From JACMLD01 sp039916305 (GTDB taxonomy: Bacteria; Bacteroidota; Bacteroidia; Chitinophagales; Chitinophagaceae), in NCBI GenBank assembly GCA_039916305.1, contig JBDSLR010000025.1, positions 1 to 64,000 of the forward strand: 64,000 bases of DNA. Reading direction: 5' to 3'. A program made the position numbers and the translations under genes. Below are positions 36,301-44,249 of this stretch, one piece after another (within the stretch, counting starts at the first letter, position 1; every line of letters starts with the position of its first letter). The notes below the pieces were generated by a model that saw only the letters and a program-made list of their open reading frames with translations, ran no database searches and was not told the DNA's origin.

Positions 36301-36655
36301 GGGTTCTTCTGTCTTCATGAATGATGGGCGGGGCAATTTTACAAGATCAGACCTGCCGGAAGAAATACAGTTCGCACCCGTTTTTTCTTTTAGCCAGGCA
36401 GGCAAAGCAAATACTTTTCTGGCTGCAGGTAATTTTTACGGGGTGATACCCTATGAGGGCCGGTACGATGCATTGCGCCCAACATTGTTTGCCTACAACA
36501 ATACTACAAAGCAGTTCTCAACAAATGCTGTGCTGCCTGCTATTGATGGAGAGGTGAGGGATGCGAAATGGATTAATTATATCGACGGGCAAAAATTATT
36601 ACTGTTGGCCAGGAATAACAATGCTATTGTTTTTTGTAAACCTACAAATGAATGA
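33323..36655 (+). CDS. VCBS/FG-GAP repeat and ASPIC/UnbV lipoprotein
   Basis: A 1110-residue lipoprotein (LITAATILLFSCKQQ) with many FG-GAP/VCBS blades, each with a calcium-binding loop such as DVNNDGLADI, DVNGDGLLDI, DYDHDGDLDC, DINNDGWEDI, DFDNDGNKDL, DVNKDGLDDF, DANNDGYPDL, DIDKDGDNDI and DINEDGYPDI; together a beta-propeller set. About residues 530-600 hold the ASPIC/UnbV segment (NYLSVAFKGDGLNTNGIGAK and LHFGLDSIKTIDSLLIVWPN). Such proteins are common surface components in PUL-type loci; they may bind glycans or scaffold the outer-membrane complex. The stop overlaps the start of the first GH144-type gene by four bases, so they are translationally coupled. Confidence 0.88.
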   Translation: MKPARLSVLITAATILLFSCKQQVNTLFTSVPASSSNIQFENNLEKKERFGILYYLYYYNGGGVATGDVNNDGLADIYFTANSKGHNKLYLNKGNFKFEDITAKARVAGTADWSSGVTMADVNGDGLLDIYTSAVSGHHGLQGHNELFINNGRRGGSSTIPPGEEGQAEISFTESSAKYGLDFAGFTGQVAFFDYDHDGDLDCYMLNQSHKPNENIVDTSHRRKPDALAGDRLYRNDMNGAQQKFTDVSAEAGIYQGDLGYGLGISIADINNDGWEDIYVGNDFHENDYYYVNRQNGKFQEEGALHFDHYSRFSMGNDIADYNNDGQLDIVTTDMLPPGEKTVKTYGSDENADIYKFKIIKNGFQYQFSKNCLQRNNGNGVSFSETGLQAGISASDWSWCPLLADFDNDGNKDLFISSGIVKRPVDLDYIKFVSNLYVHKKLNTSDKYDDMALDKMPDGASHPFLYKGDGKINFADVSNDWGTGQMNGYYNGAAYADFDNDGNLDLAINCINAPAVLLKNNSPKKNYLSVAFKGDGLNTNGIGAKAYVFAAGKMQYQQLMLTRGFQSSSEPRLHFGLDSIKTIDSLLIVWPNQQYQLIKNTAANKELVVMQKEAVTTFEYNVFFPPVKPAFEDISAQINTGWKHAENDFTDFNIQYLLPHMESTRGPKLAVADVNKDGLDDFFTCGAKGKPGSMMLQTKQGTFMRADTAVFNTSAASEQTDAVFFDANNDGYPDLYVVSGGNEYEDGNPALADKLYINDKRGHFTPSPLPAILTNKNSVAIADIDKDGDNDIFIGGFAAAKSYGYPQPSYLLVNDGKANFTMAAPAVANLSSAGMITSAAFADTNKDGWPDLIVAGEWMPVKIFINNKGIFQETILPQSTGLWQTLYTTDINEDGYPDILAGNWGHNSKLYAGKDGPLKLYVKDFDKNGSVEQVLAYSIAGKEYTFLAKDELEREMPVLKKAYLSYNEVAGQTIQYMFFDLFKDYKELKAEVLGSSVFMNDGRGNFTRSDLPEEIQFAPVFSFSQAGKANTFLAAGNFYGVIPYEGRYDALRPTLFAYNNTTKQFSTNAVLPAIDGEVRDAKWINYIDGQKLLLLARNNNAIVFCKPTNE

Positions 36656-38331
36656 ATATGAAGGGACAGATTCTTTTTACAGTTGGTGTCATCTTTTGCT
36701 GTTTTTTTTCCTGCGGGAAAAAAGACGACGCCGCCCCGCCGCCGGTAGTTGTTCCCCAACCACTTACTGTAAATGCGGTTTCGCTCAATGACGCAGCTTT
36801 GGGGGATATACAGTATGGTGCACCGGTAACACCGAGCATTAAACTACAGTTTTCTGTAGCGCTTTTGAAAAGCAGCGCGGCAGCCGCAGTTAGTTTGGTT
36901 GATGCAGGCACGGGCAGTACAGTGGCGGTAACCAATAGTTTTCAAAACGGCGATTCTGTATTGCTGGTGCAGCCAACCACAGCACTGAAGTATTTGACTA
37001 AATATATATTTACAGTCAGCACGGCATTAAGTTCCACTGACAAACTTACTTTAACCACCGCAGTTAGTAAGGTTTTAATTACGCAGTTAGATTCTTCGCG
37101 CAAATTTGCTTTACTGTCAGAAAATGATCTGCTTGATAAAATACAACAGCAAACATTCAAGTATTTCTGGGATTTTGGTCACCCGGTAAGCGGCCTGGCG
37201 CGTGAACGCAATACATCAGGCGAAACCATTACGTCCGGTGGATCAGGTTTTGGTATAATGGCCATTGTTGCCGCCGTAAACAGGAACTTTATTACGCGGG
37301 CGCAGGGGCTTGCCAGGATGCAAACCATTACGGGCTTTTTAAAAAATACAGCACAAAAATTCCATGGCGCCTTTCCGCATTGGTTAAATGGAAGCACAGG
37401 CGTTGTTATTCCATTTAGTACAAAAGACAATGGCGCCGACCTGGTGGAAACTTCTTACCTGATGCAGGGGCTGCTCTGTGCGCGACAATACTTTAGTGGA
37501 GCCGATGCCGCTGAAACTGCCCTGCGCAATGATATTAATACCTTGTGGAATGGGGTTGAATGGGATTGGTTCAGGCAAAACAATCAGAATGTTTTATACT
37601 GGCATTGGAGCCCCAATTACAATTGGGATATGAACCTGCCCATAAAAGGCTGGAACGAGTGCCTTATCACCTACGTGCTGGCTGCATCTTCCGGCACCCA
37701 TAATATTCCCAAAATAGTATATGATAATGGATGGGCCTCTAACGGCAGCATGGCAAATGGCGCTCCTTATTACGGCTACACATTGCCGCTAGGCCCGCCG
37801 CAGGGCGGTCCATTGTTTTTTGATCAGTATTCTTTTTTAGGTATAAATCCCAATGGCCTGACGGATGCATACGCCAACTACAGTACCCAAACAAAAAACC
37901 ACACGCTTATTAATTATACGTACTGCAAAACAAATCCCCTGGGAAATTATGGCTACAGCGATTCCTGCTGGGGCCTTACGGCCAGTGATATACAAAACGG
38001 TTATACCGCCAGTTCCCCTACCAATGACGCAGGCGTAATTGCACCTACAGCAGCCATCTCTTCACTGCCTTATACACCGGCAGAATCTATAAAAGCATTG
38101 AAGTTTTTTTATTATGTGCTGGGCGATAAGCTCTGGAAAGAATATGGTTTTGTGGATGCTTTTTCCCTGAAAGACACCTGGTTTGCAACATCGTTTTTGG
38201 CCATTGACCAGGGACCGCAAATAATAATGATAGAAAACTACCGCAGCGGTTTGTTATGGAATTTATTTACCAGCTGCCCTGAGGTAAAAACAGGCATGAA
38301 GGCACTGGGTTTTACTGCGCCGTATTTATAA
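36652..38331 (+). CDS. Glucoamylase-type (GH144-like) glycoside hydrolase lipoprotein with Big_5-like domain
   Basis: A 559-residue lipoprotein (FCCFFSCGKKDD). Residues of about 35-140 form an Ig-like (Big_5) domain with a YGAPVTPSIKLQFSVALL strand pattern, then a glucoamylase (PF10091) catalytic domain begins with QQQTFKYFWDFGHPVSGLAR. Conserved blocks are SGGSGFGIMAIVA, HGAFPHWLNGSTG, DNGADLVETSYLMQGLLCAR, GVEWDWFR, WHWSPNYNWDMN, GPLFFDQYSFLG and ASSPTNDAGVIAPTAAISSL. PF10091 includes GH144, whose founding enzyme, an endo-beta-1,2-glucanase, comes from a Chitinophaga. It is probably exported to the outer membrane. Its start overlaps the VCBS gene, and a paralog follows 117 bases later. Confidence 0.88.
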   Translation: MNMKGQILFTVGVIFCCFFSCGKKDDAAPPPVVVPQPLTVNAVSLNDAALGDIQYGAPVTPSIKLQFSVALLKSSAAAAVSLVDAGTGSTVAVTNSFQNGDSVLLVQPTTALKYLTKYIFTVSTALSSTDKLTLTTAVSKVLITQLDSSRKFALLSENDLLDKIQQQTFKYFWDFGHPVSGLARERNTSGETITSGGSGFGIMAIVAAVNRNFITRAQGLARMQTITGFLKNTAQKFHGAFPHWLNGSTGVVIPFSTKDNGADLVETSYLMQGLLCARQYFSGADAAETALRNDINTLWNGVEWDWFRQNNQNVLYWHWSPNYNWDMNLPIKGWNECLITYVLAASSGTHNIPKIVYDNGWASNGSMANGAPYYGYTLPLGPPQGGPLFFDQYSFLGINPNGLTDAYANYSTQTKNHTLINYTYCKTNPLGNYGYSDSCWGLTASDIQNGYTASSPTNDAGVIAPTAAISSLPYTPAESIKALKFFYYVLGDKLWKEYGFVDAFSLKDTWFATSFLAIDQGPQIIMIENYRSGLLWNLFTSCPEVKTGMKALGFTAPYL

Positions 38332-38448
38332 GTTATGATACATTAATCATGGTGCGCGGCAGATACATTGCAGGTTTCGGTTTTTAAATTTTTTCATTGC
38401 CCCAGAGGTTAGTGAGTATCTTTATTGTACGATTTTTAAACGGCCATC

Positions 38449-39789
38449 ATGAAGCATCATTTTTTTACCGCATTGTTGCTTGCAATTTGCTCGCTTTCTT
38501 TTGCACAAAAGAAAGCTGCGGTTATTGTAAAAGAAAAAACAGCCCGCCCCACCAATCTTTCTGATTCAGCTTTGCTGGACCTGGTGCAGCAGCAAACCTT
38601 CAGGTACTTTTGGGATTTTGCCCACCCGGTCAGCGGTATGGCAAGAGAGCGAAGCAATAAATCATATGATTATGGTGATGAAGTAGTAACCACAGGCGGA
38701 ACTGGCTTTGGTATCATGACGGTCATTGTGGCAGCAGAAAGGGGCTGGATTGCCAGGGATACCGCCGCGGGACTGATGCGGAAGATGGTTAACTTTTTAT
38801 TGAAGGCCAATGCTTACCATGGTGCTTTTCCACATTGGCTGGATGGCGCTACAGGTAAAACCATTCCTTTCAGCAGGAAAGATGATGGCGGTGACCTTGT
38901 AGAAACATCGTACTTATTCCAGGGCCTGCTTTGCGCAAGGCAATATTTTAACGCGGATAACCCGGTAGAAAAAGAATTCAGGAATAAATTAAACTGGCTG
39001 TGGACCGGTATTGAATGGGATTGGTACACGCATGACCAGGAAGTATTGTACTGGCACTGGAGCCCCAACAACGGCTGGGCCATGAACTTCCCGGTGCGCG
39101 GTTTTAATGAGTGTATGATAATGTATATACTGGCCGCAAGCGCAGACAATTACCCGGTCACGGCAGCAGTATACCATCGTGGCTGGGCAGAAAGTAATTT
39201 CTTTAGAAACGGCAAAGAATTCTACGGCTATAAATTGCCGCTGGGATTTGATTATGGCGGCCCCTTGTTTTTTTCCCAGTATTCATTCCTGGGACTTGAT
39301 CCGCGGGGGCTTAAAGACAGGTATGCTGATTACTGGGAACAGAATAAAAACCATACCCTTATTAACCACGCCTATTGCCTGGATAATCCGAAAAAATTTA
39401 AGGGCTACGGAGAAAATTGCTGGGGTTTAACCGCTTCGGATACCTACAATGGGTACAACGCTTTTTCTCCTACCAATGACGAAGGCACTATCACACCTAC
39501 GGCAGCATTGTCCGCATTTCCGTACACGCCTGAGTATTCCATGAAAGCGTTGAAACATTTTTATTTTGACCTGGGCGATAAAATATGGGGCGAGTATGGT
39601 TTTACTGATGCCTTCAATGAAACACAGAACTGGTACGCCAAAAGCTACCTGGCCATAGACCAGGGCCCGATCGTTGCCATGATTGAAAATCAGCGGACGG
39701 GATTATTATGGAAACTGTTCATGAGCTGCCCCGAAATACAACGTGGCCTCAAAAAACTGAACTTTGAAAGTCCCTGGTTAAAAAATTGA
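38449..39789 (+). CDS. Glucoamylase-type (GH144-like) glycoside hydrolase, exported
   Basis: A 446-residue paralog of the preceding enzyme without the Ig-like domain. It has a signal peptide (HHFFTALLLAICSLSFAQ, no lipobox Cys), so it is likely periplasmic. The catalytic blocks repeat almost in step: QQQTFRYFWDFAHPVSGMAR, TGGTGFGIMTVIV, HGAFPHWLDGATG, DDGGDLVETSYLFQGLLCAR, GIEWDWYT, WHWSPNNGWAMNF, GPLFFSQYSFLG and FSPTNDEGTITPTAALSAFP. A surface endo-enzyme followed by a periplasmic one fits stepwise breakdown of a glucan such as beta-1,2-glucan. Which one is endo and which exo cannot be told from sequence. It is the last clear glycan-cutting enzyme before the oxygenase gene. Confidence 0.88.
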   Translation: MKHHFFTALLLAICSLSFAQKKAAVIVKEKTARPTNLSDSALLDLVQQQTFRYFWDFAHPVSGMARERSNKSYDYGDEVVTTGGTGFGIMTVIVAAERGWIARDTAAGLMRKMVNFLLKANAYHGAFPHWLDGATGKTIPFSRKDDGGDLVETSYLFQGLLCARQYFNADNPVEKEFRNKLNWLWTGIEWDWYTHDQEVLYWHWSPNNGWAMNFPVRGFNECMIMYILAASADNYPVTAAVYHRGWAESNFFRNGKEFYGYKLPLGFDYGGPLFFSQYSFLGLDPRGLKDRYADYWEQNKNHTLINHAYCLDNPKKFKGYGENCWGLTASDTYNGYNAFSPTNDEGTITPTAALSAFPYTPEYSMKALKHFYFDLGDKIWGEYGFTDAFNETQNWYAKSYLAIDQGPIVAMIENQRTGLLWKLFMSCPEIQRGLKKLNFESPWLKN

Positions 39790-39873
39790 TAGCCGCAGTT
39801 CGTCTTATTAATAGCGGTTGTTTGCAGACAAAAGAAGCGGGCGAAGTTTTTATATATTTAAAAACATATTATC

Positions 39874-40701
39874 ATGGTAAATTTTCAGCTATCAGCTATA
39901 CAAGCAGCTGAGTATAACAGGGATGGTTATATCATTATAAGGAATTTTTTACAGCCTGCCGAAGTAAGTAAACTACATACCATAGCCATTGAAGACGATA
40001 CCATGCAAAAGCATTCTTTTGATCTGAATGATCAAACGGGTAAGAAAACAAAATTGGCATTGTGGTACACACCGGGAGATGATGCGTACGGCCTGCTTAC
40101 CAAAAGCAAAAAAATGGTTAGTTCCGTTGATAAATTAATGGAAGGCGACAGCGCGGTTTGTCATTTTCACAGTAAACTCATGCAGAAGGAACCGAAAGTA
40201 GGCGGTGCCTGGGAATGGCACCAGGATTATGGTTACTGGTATAAAAATGAATTTTTATTGCCGGGGCAGATGATGTCTGTCATGGTGGCCATCACCGAAG
40301 CCAATAAGCAAAATGGCTGCCTCCAGGTAATCAAAGGAAGCCACAAAATGGGACGAATTGAGCATGGTTTCGCAGGGGAACAGGTAGGTGCTTCACAGCA
40401 CTATGTTGATTTGGCCTTACGGACTATGGAGTTAATTTACGTAGAGCTGATGCCGGGCGATGCCTTGTTTTTTCACAGCAATTTACTGCATCGTTCTGAA
40501 GCAAATTTATCTGATAATTCCAGGTGGTCACTGATATCCTGCTATAACAGGCTCGACAATATTCCTTATAACGAACCTTCTGCTTCCAGCACCCTGCCGC
40601 TGGAGATGGTGCCGGATGAGGCGCTGTTGCAATGGGAGACAAAGGGACTGGGCGACAGTGCTCATTTCCTGGAAAAAGAAAAAGACGAAGCGTTGAAATA
40701 A
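39874..40701 (+). CDS. Phytanoyl-CoA dioxygenase-family oxygenase
   Basis: A 275-residue Fe(II)/2-oxoglutarate-dependent oxygenase of the PhyH family, cytoplasmic. The N-terminus has the family pattern YNRDGYIIIRNFLQPAEVSK; iron is held by the His-X-Asp pair in WEWHQDYGYWY and the later His in SNLLHRSEANLS; MSVMVAITEANKQNGCLQVI is the usual strand between them and NSRWSLISCYNR contributes the 2-oxoglutarate-binding Arg. PhyH proteins hydroxylate many small substrates, so the real one is unknown. It starts 84 bases after the second GH144-type gene and is followed by DoxX after 51 bases, so it is in the PUL transcript. Confidence 0.88.
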   Translation: MVNFQLSAIQAAEYNRDGYIIIRNFLQPAEVSKLHTIAIEDDTMQKHSFDLNDQTGKKTKLALWYTPGDDAYGLLTKSKKMVSSVDKLMEGDSAVCHFHSKLMQKEPKVGGAWEWHQDYGYWYKNEFLLPGQMMSVMVAITEANKQNGCLQVIKGSHKMGRIEHGFAGEQVGASQHYVDLALRTMELIYVELMPGDALFFHSNLLHRSEANLSDNSRWSLISCYNRLDNIPYNEPSASSTLPLEMVPDEALLQWETKGLGDSAHFLEKEKDEALK

Positions 40702-40752
40702 CGGACTTGTTCCCTATCCTCATTTACATGTAACTAAGCAGATGAAACAGCC

Positions 40753-41169
40753 ATGAATAAATTTCTTTCGCCTTTGCCTTATATGCAGCAGGAAGGCCTG
40801 GCCATTATCAGGATCATTGTGGGCCTCTTAATGGTATTTCATGGTTTTGAAATATTTGATACAGAAACCATGCAGGGGTATACAACCTGGGCGCAGTTTA
40901 AAGAGATGCCATCACCCGCAGTTATTGTTTACGCAGGGAAGGGTGCAGAACTGGTAACGGGTATATTGTTTGTTATTGGCTGGTTTACGAGGCCTGCAGC
41001 ATTACTGCTTATCATTACCATGCTGTATATATCTTTTTTTGTGGGGCATGGAAAAGTATGGTACGATGATCAGCATCCGTTTTTATTTGTGTTGCTTGGC
41101 GGTGTTTTCTTTTTTACAGGTCCTGGAAAATGGAGTGTGGATGAATTGAGTTTTAAGAAAAACAAATAG
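40753..41169 (+). CDS. DoxX-family membrane protein
   Basis: A 138-residue inner-membrane protein with four membrane segments (LAIIRIIVGLLMVFHGFEIF, VIVYAGKGAELVTGILFVIG, AALLLIITMLYISFFVG, HPFLFVLLGGVFFFTG). The KGAELVTGILFVIGWFTRPA stretch is typical of DoxX proteins. Members form parts of thiosulfate:quinone oxidoreductase or of redox protection complexes, and often stand next to sugar-oxidising enzymes in Bacteroidota; the role here is unknown. It lies 51 bases after the PhyH gene and 51 bases before the GH43-like gene. Confidence 0.85.
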   Translation: MNKFLSPLPYMQQEGLAIIRIIVGLLMVFHGFEIFDTETMQGYTTWAQFKEMPSPAVIVYAGKGAELVTGILFVIGWFTRPAALLLIITMLYISFFVGHGKVWYDDQHPFLFVLLGGVFFFTGPGKWSVDELSFKKNK

Positions 41170-41219
41170 GCCGCAGATTCGCAGATTTAGGAAAATGATA
41201 GCTCTGCAAATTAATAATT

Positions 41220-42956
41220 ATGAAGAAGACTTTACTACTGCTATACCTATTTATTGCATTGGTTGGCAATGCGCAGCAAAAGACTTATTGCAACCCCATT
41301 AATATCGATTACGGTTACACACCTATTCCAAATTTCAGTGAATGGGGCCGTCACCGCGCCACCGCAGATCCTGTAATTGTAAATTACAAAGGCGATTATT
41401 ATTTGTTTTCCACCAACCAATGGGGTTACTGGTGGAGCAGCGATATGCTGAACTGGACTTTTGTTGCTAAGAAATTTTTACGCCCCTGGAATGGCGGTGT
41501 ATATGATGAACTCTGTGCACCGGCTGTAGGTATAATAGGAGATACCATAGTTGTTTTTGGGTCTACTTATACCAGCAATTTCACCTTATGGATGAGCACC
41601 AACCCCAAAGCCAATGACTGGAAACCGCTGATAGATTCTTTTGAAATTGGGGGCTGGGACCCGGCATTTTTTACGGACGATGATGGTAAATTTTATATGT
41701 ACAATGGCAGCAGTAACCGGTACCCACTGTATGGAATAGAGCTGAACCGAAAAACATTTAAGCCGGTTGGCACAAGAAAAGAAATGTACCTGCTGGAGCC
41801 TGACCGGTATGGCTGGCAGCGTTTTGGCGAGTACATGGACAATACTTTTTTAGATCCTTTTATTGAAGGCGCGTGGATGACTAAACACAACGGTAAATAC
41901 TATTTTCAATATGGTGCGCCGGGCACGGAATTCAGCGGTTACGCAGATGGTGTGATTGCCGGCACTGGTCCATTGGGGCCATTTACGCCGCAATCAGACC
42001 CATTAAGTTTTAAGTCCGGAGGTTTTGCACGCGGTGCCGGGCATGGCGCTACTTTTCAGGACAACAATAATAATTACTGGCACATCAGCAGCATTATAGC
42101 AACGGTTAAAAATACCTTTGAAAGAAGGTTGGGCATCTGGCCGGCAGGTTTTGATAAAGATGATATGATGTATTGCAATACGGCATTCGGCGATTATCCC
42201 ATGTACCTGCCATCGGCCACTACAGCAACTGCAACAGGCCCGGGCTGGATGCTGTTAAATTATAACAAGCCTATGCAGGTTTCCTCCGTACTGGGTAGTT
42301 ATTATGCCAACTTTGCCAACGATGAAAACATAAAAACCTATTGGAGTGCCGCTACAGCAGATAAAGGAGAATGGATACAAACTGATCTTGGCAATATGTC
42401 TGCTGTGAATGCCATACAGATTAATTATGCAGACCAGGATGTGGAAAGCAACCGCCTGGGCAAATGGCCGGGCCAGTATCACCAGTATAAATTATATTAC
42501 TCCGCAGACGGGAAAAAATGGAATGTGGCGGTGGATAAAAGCAATAACAAAACGGATATACCCCATGAATATGTGGAACTTCCTGCACCGGTACAGGCCC
42601 GCTATATCAGACTTGAAAACATTCATATGCCTACCGGTAAATTTGCGGTAAGCGGACTGCGGGTATTTGGCAATGGCAATGGCGCCAAACCGGATATGGT
42701 AAAACAATTCATGGTGTTACGAACAGAGAAGGATAAGCGCAGCGCCTATATAAAGTGGAGCCCGGTAAACAATGCTTTTGCCTATAATATTTATTATGGC
42801 ACGGCGCCCGGAAAACTGTACAATTGTATAATGGTACACAGTAATAATGAATATTGGTTCAAGGCGATGGACAATCAAAAACCGTATTTTTTTACCATTG
42901 AAGCTGTTAATGAAAACGGGGTATCGGAAAAAGCAAAATTGGTAAAAGTGGATTAA
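41220..42956 (+). CDS. GH43-like glycoside hydrolase with F5/8-type C (discoidin) domain
   Basis: A 578-residue exported enzyme (signal peptide LLLYLFIALVGNAQQ). The five-bladed propeller of clan GH-F is clear: RATADPVIVNYKGDYYLF carries the base Asp, GWDPAFFTDDDGKFYMYNG the pKa-modulating Asp, and FIEGAWMTKHNGKYYFQYG the acid Glu. A discoidin/CBM32-like domain follows at about 370-490 (DENIKTYWSAATADKGEWIQ, VQARYIRLENIHMPTGKFAV), then a fibronectin III-like end (SAYIKWSPVNNAFAYNIYYG). GH43 covers arabinanases, xylosidases and galactosidases; the specificity here is unknown. It belongs to the PUL, following DoxX by 50 bases. Confidence 0.85.
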   Translation: MKKTLLLLYLFIALVGNAQQKTYCNPINIDYGYTPIPNFSEWGRHRATADPVIVNYKGDYYLFSTNQWGYWWSSDMLNWTFVAKKFLRPWNGGVYDELCAPAVGIIGDTIVVFGSTYTSNFTLWMSTNPKANDWKPLIDSFEIGGWDPAFFTDDDGKFYMYNGSSNRYPLYGIELNRKTFKPVGTRKEMYLLEPDRYGWQRFGEYMDNTFLDPFIEGAWMTKHNGKYYFQYGAPGTEFSGYADGVIAGTGPLGPFTPQSDPLSFKSGGFARGAGHGATFQDNNNNYWHISSIIATVKNTFERRLGIWPAGFDKDDMMYCNTAFGDYPMYLPSATTATATGPGWMLLNYNKPMQVSSVLGSYYANFANDENIKTYWSAATADKGEWIQTDLGNMSAVNAIQINYADQDVESNRLGKWPGQYHQYKLYYSADGKKWNVAVDKSNNKTDIPHEYVELPAPVQARYIRLENIHMPTGKFAVSGLRVFGNGNGAKPDMVKQFMVLRTEKDKRSAYIKWSPVNNAFAYNIYYGTAPGKLYNCIMVHSNNEYWFKAMDNQKPYFFTIEAVNENGVSEKAKLVKVD

Positions 42957-43133
42957 TGGCACCAGGTTATTGCTTGCGTAGTGGATGAATTGAATGGAGC
43001 GCTTATGCAGGTCAATTGCCCACCCTTACCTCCGTGACTGACCTCTTTCATCTCTGTGGTAAAATGGTTAATTGGGTGATATAATCAACCTTTTAAAATA
43101 ATAATTATTTAAACAAGATTCAAAAAAAATAAT

Positions 43134-43802
43134 ATGAAAATGATGGCTAAGTATTTCCTGGCGCTTTTATTTATTGTGATAACAGCAGACCGTGCAGTTG
43201 CGCAAGACCCTGCTTTTTATAAAGACATACAGGCGTTCAAAAAGAAAGATGAGGCACAGTTTCCTGCCAAGCATGCAATATTGTTTGTAGGCAGTTCTTC
43301 TTTTACCAAATGGACAGATGTGCAGGATTATTTTCCGGGCTATCCCATTCTGAACCGGGGTTTTGGGGGTTCGTCTTTGCCCGATGTAATCCGGTATGCA
43401 GACGATGTTATTTTTCCCTATCAGCCTAAACAGGTAGTCATTTATTGCGGCGAAAATGATTTGGCGTCTTCTGATACCGTAACGGCGGCCACTGTAGTGG
43501 AGCGTTTTAAAACCTTGTTTGGTATGATAAGAAAAAAGCTGGGCAATGTACCGGTATTGTTTGTCTCGCTTAAACCCAGTCCCAGCAGGAGCCGGCTTTT
43601 TCCCAAAATGCAAAAAGTAAACGCCGAGATAAAAGCCTTCCTGCAAAAAAATAAAAAAGCGGCTTTTGCAGATGTCTACAGCAGCATGCTGGATGCCGAT
43701 GGCGCTCCAATGAAAGATATTTTTCTTGCAGATAACCTGCACATGAATGCAAAAGGCTATGCTATCTGGAAAAAAGTACTGGCGCCTTATTTGATAAAAT
43801 GA
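43134..43802 (+). CDS. SGNH/GDSL-family hydrolase (acetylesterase-like)
   Basis: A 222-residue exported serine esterase of the SGNH fold. Signal peptide YFLALLFIVITADRAVAQ. Block I is FVGSSSFTKW with the nucleophile Ser, block II LNRGFGGSSLPD with the oxyanion Gly, block III IYCGENDLA with the oxyanion Asn and block V ADNLHMNAKGY with catalytic Asp and His. PUL members of this fold often remove acetyl groups from glycans or glycosides. The nearest gene upstream, GH43-like, ends 177 bases before; no terminator separates them, so it may end the PUL. Confidence 0.88.
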   Translation: MKMMAKYFLALLFIVITADRAVAQDPAFYKDIQAFKKKDEAQFPAKHAILFVGSSSFTKWTDVQDYFPGYPILNRGFGGSSLPDVIRYADDVIFPYQPKQVVIYCGENDLASSDTVTAATVVERFKTLFGMIRKKLGNVPVLFVSLKPSPSRSRLFPKMQKVNAEIKAFLQKNKKAAFADVYSSMLDADGAPMKDIFLADNLHMNAKGYAIWKKVLAPYLIK

Positions 43803-43855
43803 AACTTTTTTTAGTCAATGTTATAGCAGGATTATAGAAGTCACCATAATAAAAA

Positions 43856-43875
43856 GCCCCACTAAAAAGTGGGGC
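43856..43875 (-). terminator. Terminator of the 55-codon ORF
   Basis: GCCCCACT, four bases, AGTGGGGC, a perfect eight-base stem. The T-run (TTTTTATTATGG) lies on the minus-strand side, so it ends transcripts arriving from the right, that is from the short ORF at 43940-44107. On the plus strand no T-run follows. Confidence 0.7.
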
Positions 43876-43939
43876 ATAGCACATACATTTTTGTGGTTTC
43901 AGAGGTAAGTGCTGATACAATAAGGATTAGTAAGAAATA

Positions 43940-44107
43940 TTATCTTGGTCTGCGACTGTAATCCGGGCGGTTCTGAATAGGCGACTGGCCTACTACTATT
44001 ATACTAAAAAGAAATTTTGCGAAACGGCCGAGGTTAGAAGAAGGGCGGTACACATTTTTGTGTATCATTGTTTTGCGTACATCGTAGTACATATTGCTGT
44101 TTTCCAT
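43940..44107 (-). CDS. Short ORF of 55 codons with own terminator
   Basis: ATG at 44107 to stop at 43940 on the minus strand. It encodes MENSNMYYDVRKTMIHKN, a basic middle, a hydrophobic FAKFLFSIIVVG segment and a basic tail RPDYSRRPR. I know no family. Reasons to think it real: the frame is uninterrupted and protein-like, the gap between the flanking genes is otherwise empty, and a strong hairpin with a T-run on the minus strand ends 65 bases after its stop codon. The net basic tail and single hydrophobic segment suggest a small membrane-associated protein or a modified peptide. The rest of 43803-44249 shows no gene. Confidence 0.45.
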   Translation of the reverse strand: MENSNMYYDVRKTMIHKNVYRPSSNLGRFAKFLFSIIVVGQSPIQNRPDYSRRPR

Positions 44108-44249
44108 TGATATTGGCTTGGTTTAGTTAAAGATCAGAAATTTAACGCAGAACAGCAAGTATTATTGTATGCCTGTATATCTACCCCGTATTTTTTCTAT
44201 TTCTTAACATGGTTTTCGTGACTACCTTGCTCCTGCAAATCCAACCCAT

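Noticed and set aside
44204..44230. Third copy of the TTAAC promoter before the 188-residue exported protein
   Set aside because: TTAACATGGTTT is present, but the first block is absent and the distance to the -7-like TACCTTGC is 7 bases instead of 15; too weak to count.
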